From: BRH-c54 sp965284565
Lineage (GTDB): Bacteria; Bacteroidota; Bacteroidia; Flavobacteriales_E; Vicingaceae
DNA: 64,000 nt
Assembly (NCBI GenBank): GCA_965284565.1
Contig: OZ260100.1
Span: forward strand, 744,001-808,000
Direction: 5' to 3'
Shown: positions 51,174 to 59,800 of the stretch, piece by piece
Layout of the letters: each line of letters begins with the position of its first letter
How positions within the stretch are numbered: the stretch's first letter is position 1
The notes under the pieces: model-generated
Database searches by the model: none
What the model saw: only the letters and a program-made list of their open reading frames with translations
Told to the model about the DNA's origin: nothing
Translations under genes and position numbers: made by a program

Positions 51174-52601
51174 ATGAACTATAGAAAAACAAAAATTGTT
51201 GCCACAATTGGCCCTGCTACTTCCTCCAAAGCAATGCTTAAAAAAATCATTAAAGCAGGAGTAAACGTTTGTAGGGTTAATTTTTCTCACGGAAGTTATG
51301 AAGACCATGAACAAGTCATCAATAATATTAGAGAAATAAATACCGAATTAGGAACACATACAGCTATTTTAGCAGACTTACAAGGACCAAAAATAAGAGT
51401 AGGAAAAATTGAGAACAATGGTGTAATGCTTAAAAATGGAAGTAATTTTATTCTTACTTCAACAAAATGCGAAGGTAATGCTGAAAAAGCATACATCAGC
51501 TATCAGAACTTTCCTAAAGATGTAAAACCAAAGGAAAAAATATTATTGGATGATGGTAAATTAGCGTTAGAAGTAATCTCTACCAACCGAAAAGACGAAG
51601 TAATTACCAAAGTAATTCATGGCGGAAAATTATCCTCTAATAAAGGCGTGAACTTACCTAATACCAAGGTTTCTTTACCAAGCTTAACAGAAAAAGACTT
51701 AGAAGATTTAAAATTTGCCTTAAAAATGAACATCTCATGGATAGGACTTTCTTTTGTGAGAAATGCTAGAGATATTATTGAGTTGAGGCACATTATTGTA
51801 AAAGCAAAAAGCAATGCTAAAATTGTTGCTAAAATTGAAAAACCTGAAGCTGTAGCAGAAATTGATGACATCATTAAAGAAACAGATGCTATAATGGTTG
51901 CTCGTGGCGATTTAGGTGTTGAAATTCCTTTCCACAAAGTACCGCTTACCCAAAAAATGATAGTAAAAAAATGTATGCAAGCTGCTAAGCCTGTAATTAT
52001 TGCTACCCAGATGATGGAAAGCATGATAGAAAACATTACTCCTACAAGAGCAGAAGTAAACGATGTAGCAAATGCGGTTTTAGATGGTGCTGATGCGGTA
52101 ATGCTTAGTGCAGAAACTTCTGTAGGTAAGCATCCTGTAGCAGTAATAAAAGCTATGGCAAGCATTATTGAAAATGTAGAAACACATGATTCTCTTTATC
52201 ATTATGAATATCCACCCGATGAAAACAATGAAGAAAGATACATCACAGATTCTATCTGTTTTAACTCATGTAGGTTGGCTCATAGAACAAATGCTGCAGC
52301 AATTGTTACCATGACTTTTTCTGGATATACAGGCTTTAAAGTATCGAGTTTTAGACCAAGAGCTGGTATTTTTGTTTTTACAGGAAATAAAGATATTCTA
52401 AACATGTTAAGCTTAGTTTGGGGAGTAAAAGTTTTTTACTACGATAAATTTGTAAGCACCGACCATACCATTGCAGATATTAAATACATCTTAAAGAAAG
52501 AAAAAAGAATTAAATCTAAAGACTTAGTTATCAACCTAGCTAGTATGCCAATTAGTGAAAAAGGACAGACCAACATGATGAAACTAAGTATTGTTGATTA
52601 A
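51174..52601 (+). CDS. pyk: Pyruvate kinase
   Basis: 475 residues. The N-terminal TKIVATIGPATS, LADLQGPKIRVG, the catalytic VAKIEKPEA and MVARGDLGVEIP, and IIATQMMESMIENITPTRAE motifs are all present. The C-terminal domain (about 350-475) is the allosteric one. It converts phosphoenolpyruvate and ADP to pyruvate and ATP in glycolysis. It directly abuts the IPExxxVDY gene and is 26 bases before an M42 peptidase gene. Confidence 0.97.
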   Translation: MNYRKTKIVATIGPATSSKAMLKKIIKAGVNVCRVNFSHGSYEDHEQVINNIREINTELGTHTAILADLQGPKIRVGKIENNGVMLKNGSNFILTSTKCEGNAEKAYISYQNFPKDVKPKEKILLDDGKLALEVISTNRKDEVITKVIHGGKLSSNKGVNLPNTKVSLPSLTEKDLEDLKFALKMNISWIGLSFVRNARDIIELRHIIVKAKSNAKIVAKIEKPEAVAEIDDIIKETDAIMVARGDLGVEIPFHKVPLTQKMIVKKCMQAAKPVIIATQMMESMIENITPTRAEVNDVANAVLDGADAVMLSAETSVGKHPVAVIKAMASIIENVETHDSLYHYEYPPDENNEERYITDSICFNSCRLAHRTNAAAIVTMTFSGYTGFKVSSFRPRAGIFVFTGNKDILNMLSLVWGVKVFYYDKFVSTDHTIADIKYILKKEKRIKSKDLVINLASMPISEKGQTNMMKLSIVD

Positions 52602-52627
52602 AAAATATAAACAATAAAAATATTACT

Positions 52628-53677
52628 ATGTCACTGAATATTAATTTACTTAAAGAAATTGCCGAAGCTGCTGGAGCTCCAGGTCACGAACAAAGAATTA
52701 GAGAAATTGTCATCAGAGAAGTAACTCCTTTGGTTGACGAAGTTTCTGTTGATAATATGGGCAATGTTTACGCCATCAAAAAAGGAAATGAATCCAAAAA
52801 AGTGATGATTGGTGCTCACATGGACGAAATCGGTTTTATTGTTACCCATATTGACGATAAGGGCTTTGTTCGTTTTCATACTTTAGGAGGTTTCGATCCA
52901 AAAACATTAACTGCTCAAAGGGTTATTATCCACGGAAAAGAAGATATTATTGGTGTGATGGGTTCTAAACCCGTTCATGTTATGACCACGGAAGAGAAGA
53001 GCAAACAACTAAAAACTACTGACTTTTTTATTGATTTAGGAATGAATAAAGAAGAAGTAGAAAAAATTGTAAGTCTTGGAGATCCTATTACTAGAGACAG
53101 AAACCTTATAGAAATGGGCAACTGTGTTAACTGTAAATCTTTAGATAACAGGTTAGCCGTTTTCATTCTTATTGAATCATTAAGAGACTTAAAAAACAAA
53201 AAAGTTCCTTATGATGTTTATGGTGTTTTCACTGTTCAAGAAGAGGTTGGTATTAGAGGAGCAAGTGTAGCTTCATTAAAAATACAGCCAGATTTCGGTT
53301 TTGGTTTAGATACTACCATTGCTTACGATGTACCAGGAGCAAAAGCTGAAGAGATGATTACTAAACTAGGTGACGGAACAGCCATAAAAGTAATGGATAG
53401 TTCTACCATTTGTGATTATAGAATGGTGAAATTTATGGAAGGCGTTGCTAAAAAACATAAGATTACCTATCAGAAAGAAATCTTAACTGCAGGAGGAACA
53501 GATACAGCCGGAATACAACGAATGAGTGCTGGTGGTGCTATTTCTGGTGCTATTTCTATTCCAACCAGACATATACACCAAGTTATTGAAATGGCAAACA
53601 AAGATGACATTCAAAGAAGTATTGACTTACTTTCTAACTGTTTATTAGAAATTAATACTTACGACTGGAAATTTTAA
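52628..53677 (+). CDS. M42-family metallo-aminopeptidase
   Basis: 349 residues. Metal and catalytic motifs: GAHMDEIGFIV (first metal His/Asp), FTVQEEVGIRGA (catalytic Glu pair) and TRHIHQVIEM (last metal His). The family forms dodecameric shells that trim peptides from the N-terminus; some members were named endoglucanases in error. The gene is followed by a short convergent spacer that has a CTCCCTTTCGGAG imperfect hairpin near 53730. Confidence 0.9.
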   Translation: MSLNINLLKEIAEAAGAPGHEQRIREIVIREVTPLVDEVSVDNMGNVYAIKKGNESKKVMIGAHMDEIGFIVTHIDDKGFVRFHTLGGFDPKTLTAQRVIIHGKEDIIGVMGSKPVHVMTTEEKSKQLKTTDFFIDLGMNKEEVEKIVSLGDPITRDRNLIEMGNCVNCKSLDNRLAVFILIESLRDLKNKKVPYDVYGVFTVQEEVGIRGASVASLKIQPDFGFGLDTTIAYDVPGAKAEEMITKLGDGTAIKVMDSSTICDYRMVKFMEGVAKKHKITYQKEILTAGGTDTAGIQRMSAGGAISGAISIPTRHIHQVIEMANKDDIQRSIDLLSNCLLEINTYDWKF

Positions 53678-53759
53678 TAGCTAGGTTATTAGATTAAAAG
53701 TTTATAAGACTTATAGTCTCACGGTTCTCCCTCCCTTTCGGAGATTTGGGGGCGAGATT

Positions 53760-54149
53760 TTATCCAACCAACTCATAAGTTAACACTTTAATAGGATATT
53801 GAAGGTTGTTGCTAATCATAGCAATATCTTCAATTATACCTCTATCTTCAGGGTGGCAATACCACTCTAAATTAAGTTGTGTTCTATTAAATTTTTCTAA
53901 GCCAACAATTAATTCTACCAACTGAAAAATGTAATTGAAAGATGCGTCATTGTAGTAATCCAAATCGATTAACACTTTGGTACTTTTTGCAGGATTTTCA
54001 AAATACTTTTTAAGTACTTTTAAAATAGTAGGATAAAATTCTTCTGGTTTTGATTGGGTAGAAGAACCTGTTAACTTGATATTTCCTGTTTTAAAATTGA
54101 TTAAAACAAAAGGAGTATTTGTGTCTTCTTTTATTTCAAATTTGTCCAT
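53760..54149 (-). CDS. SiaC/DUF1987-like partner-switch protein
   Basis: 129 residues matching the SiaC (DUF1987) layout: FETGNIKLTG-like start with FKTGNIKLTG (19-28), PEEFYPTILKVLKKYF (35-50) and LIDLDYYNDASFNYIF (60-75). In Pseudomonas SiaC a Thr in the motif YFNTSS (Thr68) is phosphorylated; here the corresponding place reads YYNDAS with Asp68, and a Ser at 70. It is divergent from a SpoIIE-type phosphatase gene 172 bases away, the same pairing as SiaC with SiaA. A role as the phosphatase substrate or a constitutive form of it is inferred. Confidence 0.78.
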   Translation of the reverse strand: MDKFEIKEDTNTPFVLINFKTGNIKLTGSSTQSKPEEFYPTILKVLKKYFENPAKSTKVLIDLDYYNDASFNYIFQLVELIVGLEKFNRTQLNLEWYCHPEDRGIIEDIAMISNNLQYPIKVLTYELVG

Positions 54150-54321
54150 TGTTTTTTATTTCAAAACTACTAATAGACTAGCATTATTAATGTAATGCAA
54201 CAATTAACAGTATGTTATGAAATTGTAAATAAAAACAACTAGAGACACATAAAATTTTAAAGATCATATAGCACCTTCAGTTTTCACCTAGAAAAGAATA
54301 AAAATGTCTATTTTAGACCCC

Positions 54322-56583
54322 ATGAAAAATCTCCTAGTTTTATTACTAGTTATTCCATTTTGGTGTAATGCTAATAGCGCTTCAGATAGTTTATATGATT
54401 TCATACAAACAACAGGTTCCGATACTTCTAAGATTATTGCTTACGAACAATTAGCATTGTTTTATCGAAAAGACAATCCAGATTCAGCATATTATTTTAA
54501 TACCCAAGCCATACTTTTAGCAAAAGAACATAAAGAAAAAAAATGGTTAGCAGAAGCTTATCGTGAATATGCATTAACCGCTCAAGCAATTGGAAATTAT
54601 CCAATAGCTGTTAAATATTATAAAAAAACTAAAAAAGTACATGAAGAAATAAAAAATAAAGACGGAGTAGCTGAAAGTTATAATGACATAGGAGTAGCTT
54701 ATTACTATTCAGGAGATTATGAAAAAGCAGGTGAAAATTTTAAAAAAGCAGGTAAACTAAGAATAGAGATAGGAGATAGCTTAGGGGCGGGTCAGTCCTA
54801 CAACAATACAGGAATTATGTATGATATTGCTGGAAATCCTACGGAAGCGCTTAAATTGTATTTACAAGCATTGAATATATATGAAAATTTAAAAGATACC
54901 TCAATGACAATAGGTACGTTGTCAAATATCGGAATAATTTATACTGGACAAAAAAATTACCATGAAGCAATAAAAATATACGAACGACAAAAAAAAGAAG
55001 CAAAAAGTATTGGCGACCAAAAACAATATGGCATATCTTTAACAAGTTTAGGTACTTCTTATGATTATTTAGGTGAATATGAAAAAGCTAGAAAATTGTT
55101 TTTTGAAGCTTTAGAAATTTTCATTGAACTAGGAGATAAACCTATTATTGCTCAATGTTACAATAATCTTAGTGTCAATTTTGAACTAACAGGCGATGAT
55201 GACAAAGCATTAGAATATGCATTGAAATCAATTGAAATAAAAAAAGAAATAGGGGCACATGGTAAACTAGCTATTTCTCAGATTTCTGCAGCAAAAATTT
55301 ATAATAAAAAAGGAAAATATACCCAAGCATTAACTTTATATCAAGAAGCTTTAAATAATGCACAAAGAACTGGTTATGTAGATTACGCTATAAAAGCTCA
55401 TAAAGGTTTATCATTAACTTATGAAAGCTTAAAAGCTTTTGAAAAAGCATTTTACCATCAATCTCAATACCTTGCACTAAACGATAGTGTTACTAATACT
55501 GAGAATACAGCGTTAATAAATGAAATGGAGAAAAAATACCAAAACGAAAGGAAACAACAAGAAATTGAATTACTAAACAAAACCAACGCATTAAAAGATG
55601 TGAAATTAGCAAAAGCAGATGAAGAAAATAAAAGAAAGTCGTTGCAACTTTATGGTTCATTAGGTTTAGGATTAATCCTATTAACTTTGGTACTAATTGT
55701 TTTTAAAAGTAATCAGCAAAGAAAAAAACACAATAAATTACTACACCAAAAAAATAACGAAATAACTCACCAAAAAGAGATTGTTGAAGAAAAAAACAAA
55801 GAAATATCTGATTCTATAAATTATGCTAAACGCATTCAAGAAGCCATACTCCCTTCTCGTTATTCAATCTCAGACAATCTCAAAAATGGCTTTGTATTTT
55901 TTAAGCCTAAAGATATTGTAAGTGGTGATTTTTATTGGCTAGAAAGTTTACCTAACTCTTCTAATAAAGATACTATTGTTTATTTTGCTGCAGCCGATTG
56001 CACTGGACACGGTGTGCCTGGAGCTATGGTTTCGGTAGTTTGTTCTAATGCATTATCTAAAGCACTTCTGGAAGAGCATATTACAGATACAGGAAAATTA
56101 TTAGACAGAACTAGGGAATTAGTAGTAAAACGTTTTGAGAAAAGTGAAGAAGATGTAAAAGATGGAATGGACATATCACTTTGTAAGTTAGACCTAACAA
56201 ACTTTCAAAATAAGTCTGATATAGCAAGTCTTCAATGGTCAGGAGCCAATAATCCGTTATGGATTATAAGAAATGATGAACTTCTAGAATACAAACCTAA
56301 CAAACAGCCTATTGGAAAAACAGACAATCCAAAACCATTCACCACTCATACTATAGAACTTAAAAAGGATGATACACTTTATATATTTACTGATGGATAT
56401 CAAGATCAGTTTGGTGGAGAAAAAGGTAAAAAATTTAAGACTTCACAACTAAAACAATTGCTCTTAAGTTTACAGAAAAACACCATGGACGAACAAAAAG
56501 AATTACTAAACGAAGCCTTTAATCAATGGAAAGGAAACGAAGAACAAGTGGATGATGTTTGCATCATAGGCGTAAGAGTTTAA
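54322..56583 (+). CDS. TPR-repeat, membrane-anchored SpoIIE/PP2C-type phosphatase (second copy)
   Basis: About 753 residues from the ATG at 54322, which gives a clean signal peptide (MKNLLVLLLVIPFWCNANS); an ATG at 54304 would add six. Tetratricopeptide units (about 60-390) lie in the periplasm, a transmembrane helix near 445-465 crosses the membrane, and a coiled coil leads to a SpoIIE domain with GDFYWL, ADCTGHGVPGA, KDGMDIS, TDGYQDQFGG and a final VDDVCIIGVRV. It is paralogous to the gene at 29129. The divergent SiaC-like gene suggests the substrate. Signal sensing by the TPR domain is inferred. Confidence 0.9.
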   Translation: MKNLLVLLLVIPFWCNANSASDSLYDFIQTTGSDTSKIIAYEQLALFYRKDNPDSAYYFNTQAILLAKEHKEKKWLAEAYREYALTAQAIGNYPIAVKYYKKTKKVHEEIKNKDGVAESYNDIGVAYYYSGDYEKAGENFKKAGKLRIEIGDSLGAGQSYNNTGIMYDIAGNPTEALKLYLQALNIYENLKDTSMTIGTLSNIGIIYTGQKNYHEAIKIYERQKKEAKSIGDQKQYGISLTSLGTSYDYLGEYEKARKLFFEALEIFIELGDKPIIAQCYNNLSVNFELTGDDDKALEYALKSIEIKKEIGAHGKLAISQISAAKIYNKKGKYTQALTLYQEALNNAQRTGYVDYAIKAHKGLSLTYESLKAFEKAFYHQSQYLALNDSVTNTENTALINEMEKKYQNERKQQEIELLNKTNALKDVKLAKADEENKRKSLQLYGSLGLGLILLTLVLIVFKSNQQRKKHNKLLHQKNNEITHQKEIVEEKNKEISDSINYAKRIQEAILPSRYSISDNLKNGFVFFKPKDIVSGDFYWLESLPNSSNKDTIVYFAAADCTGHGVPGAMVSVVCSNALSKALLEEHITDTGKLLDRTRELVVKRFEKSEEDVKDGMDISLCKLDLTNFQNKSDIASLQWSGANNPLWIIRNDELLEYKPNKQPIGKTDNPKPFTTHTIELKKDDTLYIFTDGYQDQFGGEKGKKFKTSQLKQLLLSLQKNTMDEQKELLNEAFNQWKGNEEQVDDVCIIGVRV

Positions 56584-56589
56584 ATCAAC

Positions 56590-57828
56590 TCACTCAAAAT
56601 CCCGATAAAGCAAATATTTTTTTCGGGTAATTTTAAATTTTTTCAAATCTTCTTGCCAAGAGACATAAATTTCTTTTTCGGTTTTGCCTGCTTTAATTTG
56701 CTCTTGAAGTTGCTCAGTTCCTGCTAGCAAATTAAATGAGCTGGTAAAAAACCCTTCTTTATCAGGGAAATTTTGGTAAATATCCAACAACCAAAATAAA
56801 TTTAGTTTTTTTAGCCCTCGCATACAAGTTATTCCATATGCCGATAGATTATAACCTTTACACAACTCCCCTTCTAACTTTGGTTTTTTGGCCCCTTCCA
56901 TACTTTTCGGAGTAAAACTGTATTTTTCTGAGTTAATTTTTGGGTGTCCCAATATCTGAAATGGCAATTCTGTTCCTCTACCGACACTTATAGGTGTTCC
57001 TTCAAACAAACATAAAGATGGGTACAAGTAAACACTGCTCATATTAGGCAAGTTTGGTGATGGTTTTATTGGCAACTCATAAACACTTAAATGATCATAA
57101 TGTTTCATTTTTATAACAGTTAAATCGCATTGCACTTTATTTTCCAACCATTTCTCACCATTAATCATTTGAGCATATTCTCCCACTGTCATGCCGTGAA
57201 CGATAGGCACTGGATGCATTCCAATAAAAGATTTATACTTTTCTTCTAAAATTGGTCCATCAACAAAATGTCCATTAGGGTTAGGTCTATCCAAAATAAT
57301 TAACGTAATATTGTTTTCCGCACAAGCTTCCATCACATAATGCATAGTAGAAATATAAGTGTAGAACCTTGCTCCTACATCTTGAATATCAAAAATCACC
57401 ACATCTAATCCTTGCAATTGTTCTTTGGTAGGTTTTTTATTTTTCCCGTAAAGCGAAACTATAGGCAGTTGTGTTTTTTCATCAATTTCAGAATTAACTT
57501 TTTCTCCAGCATCAGCATTTCCTCTAAAACCATGTTCTGGACTAAAAACTTTAACCACATTAATTTTTAATGATAAAAGGCTATCCACTAAATGTGTTTT
57601 ATCGATAAATGCAGTATGGTTGGCAACAATTCCTACTTTTTTGTTTTGTAATAAAGAGAGATAGTTTTCTGTTTGTTCAGCTCCAACAACAATAGACAAA
57701 GCAGGCTTATCTATAACAGCTTTAGGAATAGTTACTGCCTGCATATTTTTAGGTATCTTTTTATCTTGCTGAGCATTGCAACTAGTGTGAAAAAATATAA
57801 AAAAAAGAATATATAAGATTTGTTTCAT
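56590..57828 (-). CDS. namZ: NamZ-like exo-beta-N-acetylmuramidase (DUF1343 lipoprotein)
   Basis: 412 residues from the ATG at 57828; a further upstream start (57882) would add 18 residues before the signal peptide. The lipobox is FFHTSC (Cys17). The DUF1343 core has VGIVANHTAFIDK, VFSPEHGFRG, VVIFDIQDVGARFYTY, LDRPNPNGH and GRGTELPFQI motifs. NamZ of Tannerella removes terminal MurNAc from peptidoglycan fragments and feeds muropeptide recycling. The family call is firm. It converges with the second SpoIIE gene across a 6-base gap. Confidence 0.9.
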   Translation of the reverse strand: MKQILYILFFIFFHTSCNAQQDKKIPKNMQAVTIPKAVIDKPALSIVVGAEQTENYLSLLQNKKVGIVANHTAFIDKTHLVDSLLSLKINVVKVFSPEHGFRGNADAGEKVNSEIDEKTQLPIVSLYGKNKKPTKEQLQGLDVVIFDIQDVGARFYTYISTMHYVMEACAENNITLIILDRPNPNGHFVDGPILEEKYKSFIGMHPVPIVHGMTVGEYAQMINGEKWLENKVQCDLTVIKMKHYDHLSVYELPIKPSPNLPNMSSVYLYPSLCLFEGTPISVGRGTELPFQILGHPKINSEKYSFTPKSMEGAKKPKLEGELCKGYNLSAYGITCMRGLKKLNLFWLLDIYQNFPDKEGFFTSSFNLLAGTEQLQEQIKAGKTEKEIYVSWQEDLKKFKITRKKYLLYRDFE

Positions 57829-57941
57829 CTGTTTTATATTTAATTGTATTAATTCGGTCAGGTATAACTTGCCAATAATCAATTTTTTTGATTTAAAATT
57901 TTTAATATGGTTCGTTTCATAGACATCAAACTAAGTTTTAC

Positions 57942-57949
57942 TATTTTTG
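57942..57949 (+). promoter_or_regulatory. Candidate -7 box TATTTTTG for the LolC/E-like gene
   Basis: TAnnTTTG match 78 bases before the start codon at 58028. A second TTTG follows directly, so the exact register is uncertain. Confidence 0.4.
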
Positions 57950-58027
57950 TTTGCACATAAACAAGATGTAAAGTTAATCAATTTGCTTATCTCACCAAAT
58001 GTAATTATCTAAGTAAAACACATTTTT

Positions 58028-59257
58028 ATGAACCTGGCCTATTTCATTTCTAAAAAAATAATACAGGGGGATAGTAAATCAAATAAATTTACACAGCCCA
58101 TTATAAAAATTGCTATCGTAGCTATTGCTTTAGGAATTATTGTTATGATTACTTCTTTGGGTATTGTTAGAGGTTTTCAGGAGGAAATTCGCAACAAAAT
58201 TATTGGCTTTGGCAGTCATATTCAAATTACTAGTTACGATTCACACAATACTTATGAAGCTAGTCCTATAGATAAAAATCAAGATTTCTATCCGAGTATT
58301 GAAGAGGTGGATGGTGTTAAACACATTCAGGTTTTTGCTACTAAAGCAGGTATTATTAAAACCAAAGAAGAAATTTATGGCGTTGTTGTAAAAGGTGTTG
58401 GTAGCGATTTCGATTGGAGTTTTTTTAATGATAAGTTAAAGAAAGGCAATGTTTTTAGTATTAACGATTCTATTATTGCCGATAGTATTTTACTTTCTGA
58501 AACCATAGCCAACAAAATGCAATTAGATGTTGGCGACAAAATGTTCATCTATTTTATTCAAGAAAATGGTCAGTTACGACCCAAAGATTTTATTGTTGCA
58601 GGAATTTACCAATCGGGTCTAGAGCAGTTTGATAATCTAATCGTTTTAACAGATATTGCTCATATACAAAAAAGAAATGGCTGGGACAACAACCAAGTAG
58701 GTGGTTTTGAAATAATGATTGATAATTTTAAAGATTTAGATAAGCTTGATGAATTTATTTATGAAAACATTGGTTACGATTTACACTCTAAAACCATACA
58801 ACAACAAAATCCTGATATTTTTAATTGGTTAGAATTACAAGATCTGAATGTGATTATCATTATTATTCTAATGTTAGTGGTAGCAATCATCAACATTGTT
58901 TCCGCATTACTAATTCTTATTTTAGAGCGTGTTAGAACTATTGGAATACTTAAGGCATTAGGTATGAGCAATTGGAATGTAAGGAAAATTTTTATCTACA
59001 ATGCCATTTATCTTATTGTAAGAGGTTTATTCTGGGGAAATGTTATTGGCATAGGATTGTGTTTATTACAGTTGCAATTTGGTTTCTTAAAACTTCCAGA
59101 AGAATCTTATTTTGTACCTGTAGTTCCTATAAAACTTGAACTTGTCAATATTTTGTTACTTAATGCAGGAACCTTAGTTGTATGTGTTTTAATGCTTATT
59201 ATTCCTTCTTTAGTAGTTTCTAAAATATCGCCTATAAAAGCCATTCGGTTTGATTAA
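58028..59257 (+). CDS. LolC/E-like FtsX-type ABC permease
   Basis: 409 residues with the four-helix FtsX architecture: helix 1 (about 25-50), a large periplasmic MacB-like domain (about 50-265), then three helices (about 275-300, 325-350, 370-395). The segment VRTIGILKALGMSNWNVRKIF is the conserved cytoplasmic coupling loop. It is like LolC/E, which extract lipoproteins from the inner membrane with the LolD ATPase, but no ATPase gene is nearby. It could serve another lipid or peptide export system. A second permease lies at 63191. Confidence 0.85.
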   Translation: MNLAYFISKKIIQGDSKSNKFTQPIIKIAIVAIALGIIVMITSLGIVRGFQEEIRNKIIGFGSHIQITSYDSHNTYEASPIDKNQDFYPSIEEVDGVKHIQVFATKAGIIKTKEEIYGVVVKGVGSDFDWSFFNDKLKKGNVFSINDSIIADSILLSETIANKMQLDVGDKMFIYFIQENGQLRPKDFIVAGIYQSGLEQFDNLIVLTDIAHIQKRNGWDNNQVGGFEIMIDNFKDLDKLDEFIYENIGYDLHSKTIQQQNPDIFNWLELQDLNVIIIIILMLVVAIINIVSALLILILERVRTIGILKALGMSNWNVRKIFIYNAIYLIVRGLFWGNVIGIGLCLLQLQFGFLKLPEESYFVPVVPIKLELVNILLLNAGTLVVCVLMLIIPSLVVSKISPIKAIRFD

Positions 59258-59535
59258 AAACTTAGGCGAAAGGAGTTAGTTGAGAAGTTTATAAGGTTAA
59301 TAGTAAAAAGCGTAGAAAACATTTAAAAAGATGAAGTCTTGACCTTTGATTAATTTAATCGTTTTCTTGTGGTTACAATTTAGCGAGGGCTTTGTGTAAA
59401 CAATCCTTGAACTATAAAAAAAACAAAAGAAAGAAGGCAATAGTCCCTTTTGCTTAGCAACCAAAAGCAAAATATTAACAGGGCTTGGATTGTGTGGCAA
59501 ATTTAACCGCTTAGAAAACCATAAATTTATCAGAA

Positions 59536-59575
59536 GTCTTGATTTTTTGTTTCTTTTGTATCAAGACAAAAGAAA
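59536..59575. repeat. Overlapping palindromes (two alternative stems)
   Basis: GTCTTGAT (59536-59543) with ATCAAGAC (59560-59567), and TTTCTTTTGT (59550-59559) with ACAAAAGAAA (59566-59575). The two stems share bases, so they exclude each other in RNA. Confidence 0.6.
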
Positions 59576-59643
59576 GGCAAAGGTACCATTTCGCAAGGCC
59601 CTACCAACTTAGCTAAGATAGCATCTTTCTTAGTATTAAAAAG

Positions 59644-59684
59644 ATTCCCGATAATTTTTCGTTACACTACCAAATTTCGGGAAT
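59644..59684. repeat. Hairpin ATTCCCGA / TCGGGAAT
   Basis: A 13-bp stem with one bulged base (T at 59652) and a 14-base loop. The type ATTCCCG...CGGGAAT is common among Bacteroidota intergenic repeats. Confidence 0.6.
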
Positions 59685-59800
59685 GACGCTAAAGGAGAGG
59701 CTCCATTTGATGTTTTAAGGGAGTCTAAAAAATAAATTTTTCTTTTTAAAACGGAATTATGTATATTTATACTCGTTAAAACCTTATTTTCAATAAAACT

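Larger units (their letters stand above)
59258..59800. other. Long spacer with decayed repeats and hairpins
   Basis: 543 bases without a gene I can support. Two strong inverted repeats: TTTCTTTTGT / ACAAAAGAAA (59550-59575, 6-base loop, also able to form GTCTTGAT / ATCAAGAC at 59536-59567) and ATTCCCGA / TCGGGAAT (59644-59684, stem extended by AATTT / AAATT). ACAATCC and GGATTGT also pair over about 80 bases. These look like remnants of small palindromic elements seen in Bacteroidota intergenic DNA. No coding remnant was found. Confidence 0.6.

Noticed and set aside
53720..53760. A strong terminator in the convergent spacer before the SiaC-like gene
   Set aside because: CTCCCTTTCGGAG gives only a four-base stem and no T run; left as an imperfect repeat.
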